A DNA stretch of 64,000 nucleotides from Marinomonas sp. KMM3893 (GTDB lineage: Bacteria; Pseudomonadota; Gammaproteobacteria; Pseudomonadales; Marinomonadaceae), in NCBI RefSeq assembly GCF_004352855.1, contig NZ_SJSC01000006.1:62001-126000 (forward strand), given 5' to 3'. Shown one piece after another: positions 63,727-64,000 of this stretch; the stretch's first letter is position 1; each line of letters starts with the position of its first letter. Below the pieces are notes generated by a model that did not search any database, was not told where the DNA came from, and saw only the letters and a list, made by a program, of their open reading frames with translations. A program made the position numbers and the translations under genes.

Positions 63727-64000
63727 TTTTTAGTCACCTTGAAAGTACTGTTTTCACCTTCACCAGATTGAATAACAACTTTGTGTTCAATAAGGCTTTT
63801 TAATTCACTGAAAAGATCATCGATAGCACTGAAGGTGTTGCCAGTTAAAGCATCAAATAATGCCTGAGCAGACATTCCCTTATTTTTACTCTTTAACAGC
63901 TTAAAAACTTCTCCAGTTTGTTCAAATTGATTTTCAACCACTGGTGAATACACTTCTTTTGACTCTGGTACAGAACCGCTCTTCTCAGAAACTTCCTTTT
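63723..64000 (-). CDS. Unknown protein, C-terminal part (runs off right edge)
   Basis: The minus-strand frame is open to the window edge and codes at least 91 residues before its stop, including FKLLKSKNKGMSAQALFDALT and IDDLFSELKSLIEHKVVIQSG, ending FKVTKK. This looks like a small winged helix. A GTG at 63953 could start a 76-residue protein, but no stop separates it from upstream, so a longer protein is likelier. It overlaps the ATPase start by 4 bp and belongs to the same unit. A C-terminal domain of a larger DNA-processing subunit would fit; this is not shown. Confidence 0.6.
   Translation of the reverse strand, partial: KEVSEKSGSVPESKEVYSPVVENQFEQTGEVFKLLKSKNKGMSAQALFDALTGNTFSAIDDLFSELKSLIEHKVVIQSGEGENSTFKVTKK

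Overview
The window looks like the chromosome of a marine gammaproteobacterium of the Oceanospirillales type. Marinomonas or a close relative is my best guess. That guess is inference from the gene families (CheV, DNA polymerase II, a yqhC/yqhD pair, a KefC/KefG pair, Bug/TctC-type uptake, many LysR regulators) and from codon and gene style, not from a marker gene. No rRNA, tRNA or CRISPR array was seen. Most of the window is compact chromosome; 60.4-64 kb is an accessory segment.

Layout. 0-13.5 kb is housekeeping: ferrochelatase running off the left edge, a TSUP exporter, CheV, an EAL-HDOD signalling protein overlapping a TatD nuclease, DNA polymerase II, the YbbA/YbbP ABC exporter divergent from a TesA-type esterase, a 2-hydroxyacid dehydrogenase, a TruC-like pseudouridine synthase and a GNAT acetyltransferase. 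13.5-22.9 kb holds a SUI1/YciH factor, a GGDEF protein with a degenerate active site, a thioesterase, the divergent YqhC-like regulator and YqhD-like aldehyde reductase, an SDR, a YdcH protein, a decayed LysR gene with a perfect 44-bp tandem duplication, a quinone reductase, a YeiH transporter and a UspA-like protein.

23.2-28.4 kb is a catabolic and uptake unit: a GntR/FCD regulator, an MmgE/PrpD-family enzyme and a complete tripartite tricarboxylate transporter (TctC, TctB, TctA). The same palindrome (CTGTCGACAG) lies upstream of both the regulator and the enzyme, so autoregulation plus control of the operon is likely. 28.6-42.5 kb has a betaine-type binding protein, a secreted nuclease, a MarR-controlled quinone-reductase/DUF2798 locus with two 16-bp operator-like repeats exactly 30 bp apart, a large HD-GYP protein with about 150 extra residues inside its catalytic domain, a cupin (DUF4437) protein, and a TetR regulator divergent from two unrecognised exported proteins, then a SulP transporter.

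42.9-60.4 kb contains a truncated SDR, a 2OG-Fe(II) oxygenase, a spacer with three 24-nt repeats, a MATE exporter divergent from a LysR gene, KefC/KefG, an enoyl-CoA hydratase divergent from a LysR gene, remnants of a MetR-like regulator and an MFS transporter, a Fur-box-controlled siderophore ABC importer (FepB-D-G-C type), and a metallo-hydrolase, RutE-like reductase and DsbA-like protein next to a divergent LysR gene. From 60.4 kb the sequence becomes accessory: an integrase catalytic-domain fragment, an IS30 transposase tail, a 12-C run, and a Septu-like pair (HNH nuclease and AAA ATPase) translationally coupled to a third protein that continues past the right edge. This last segment is a probable defence island and is the most interesting part of the window.
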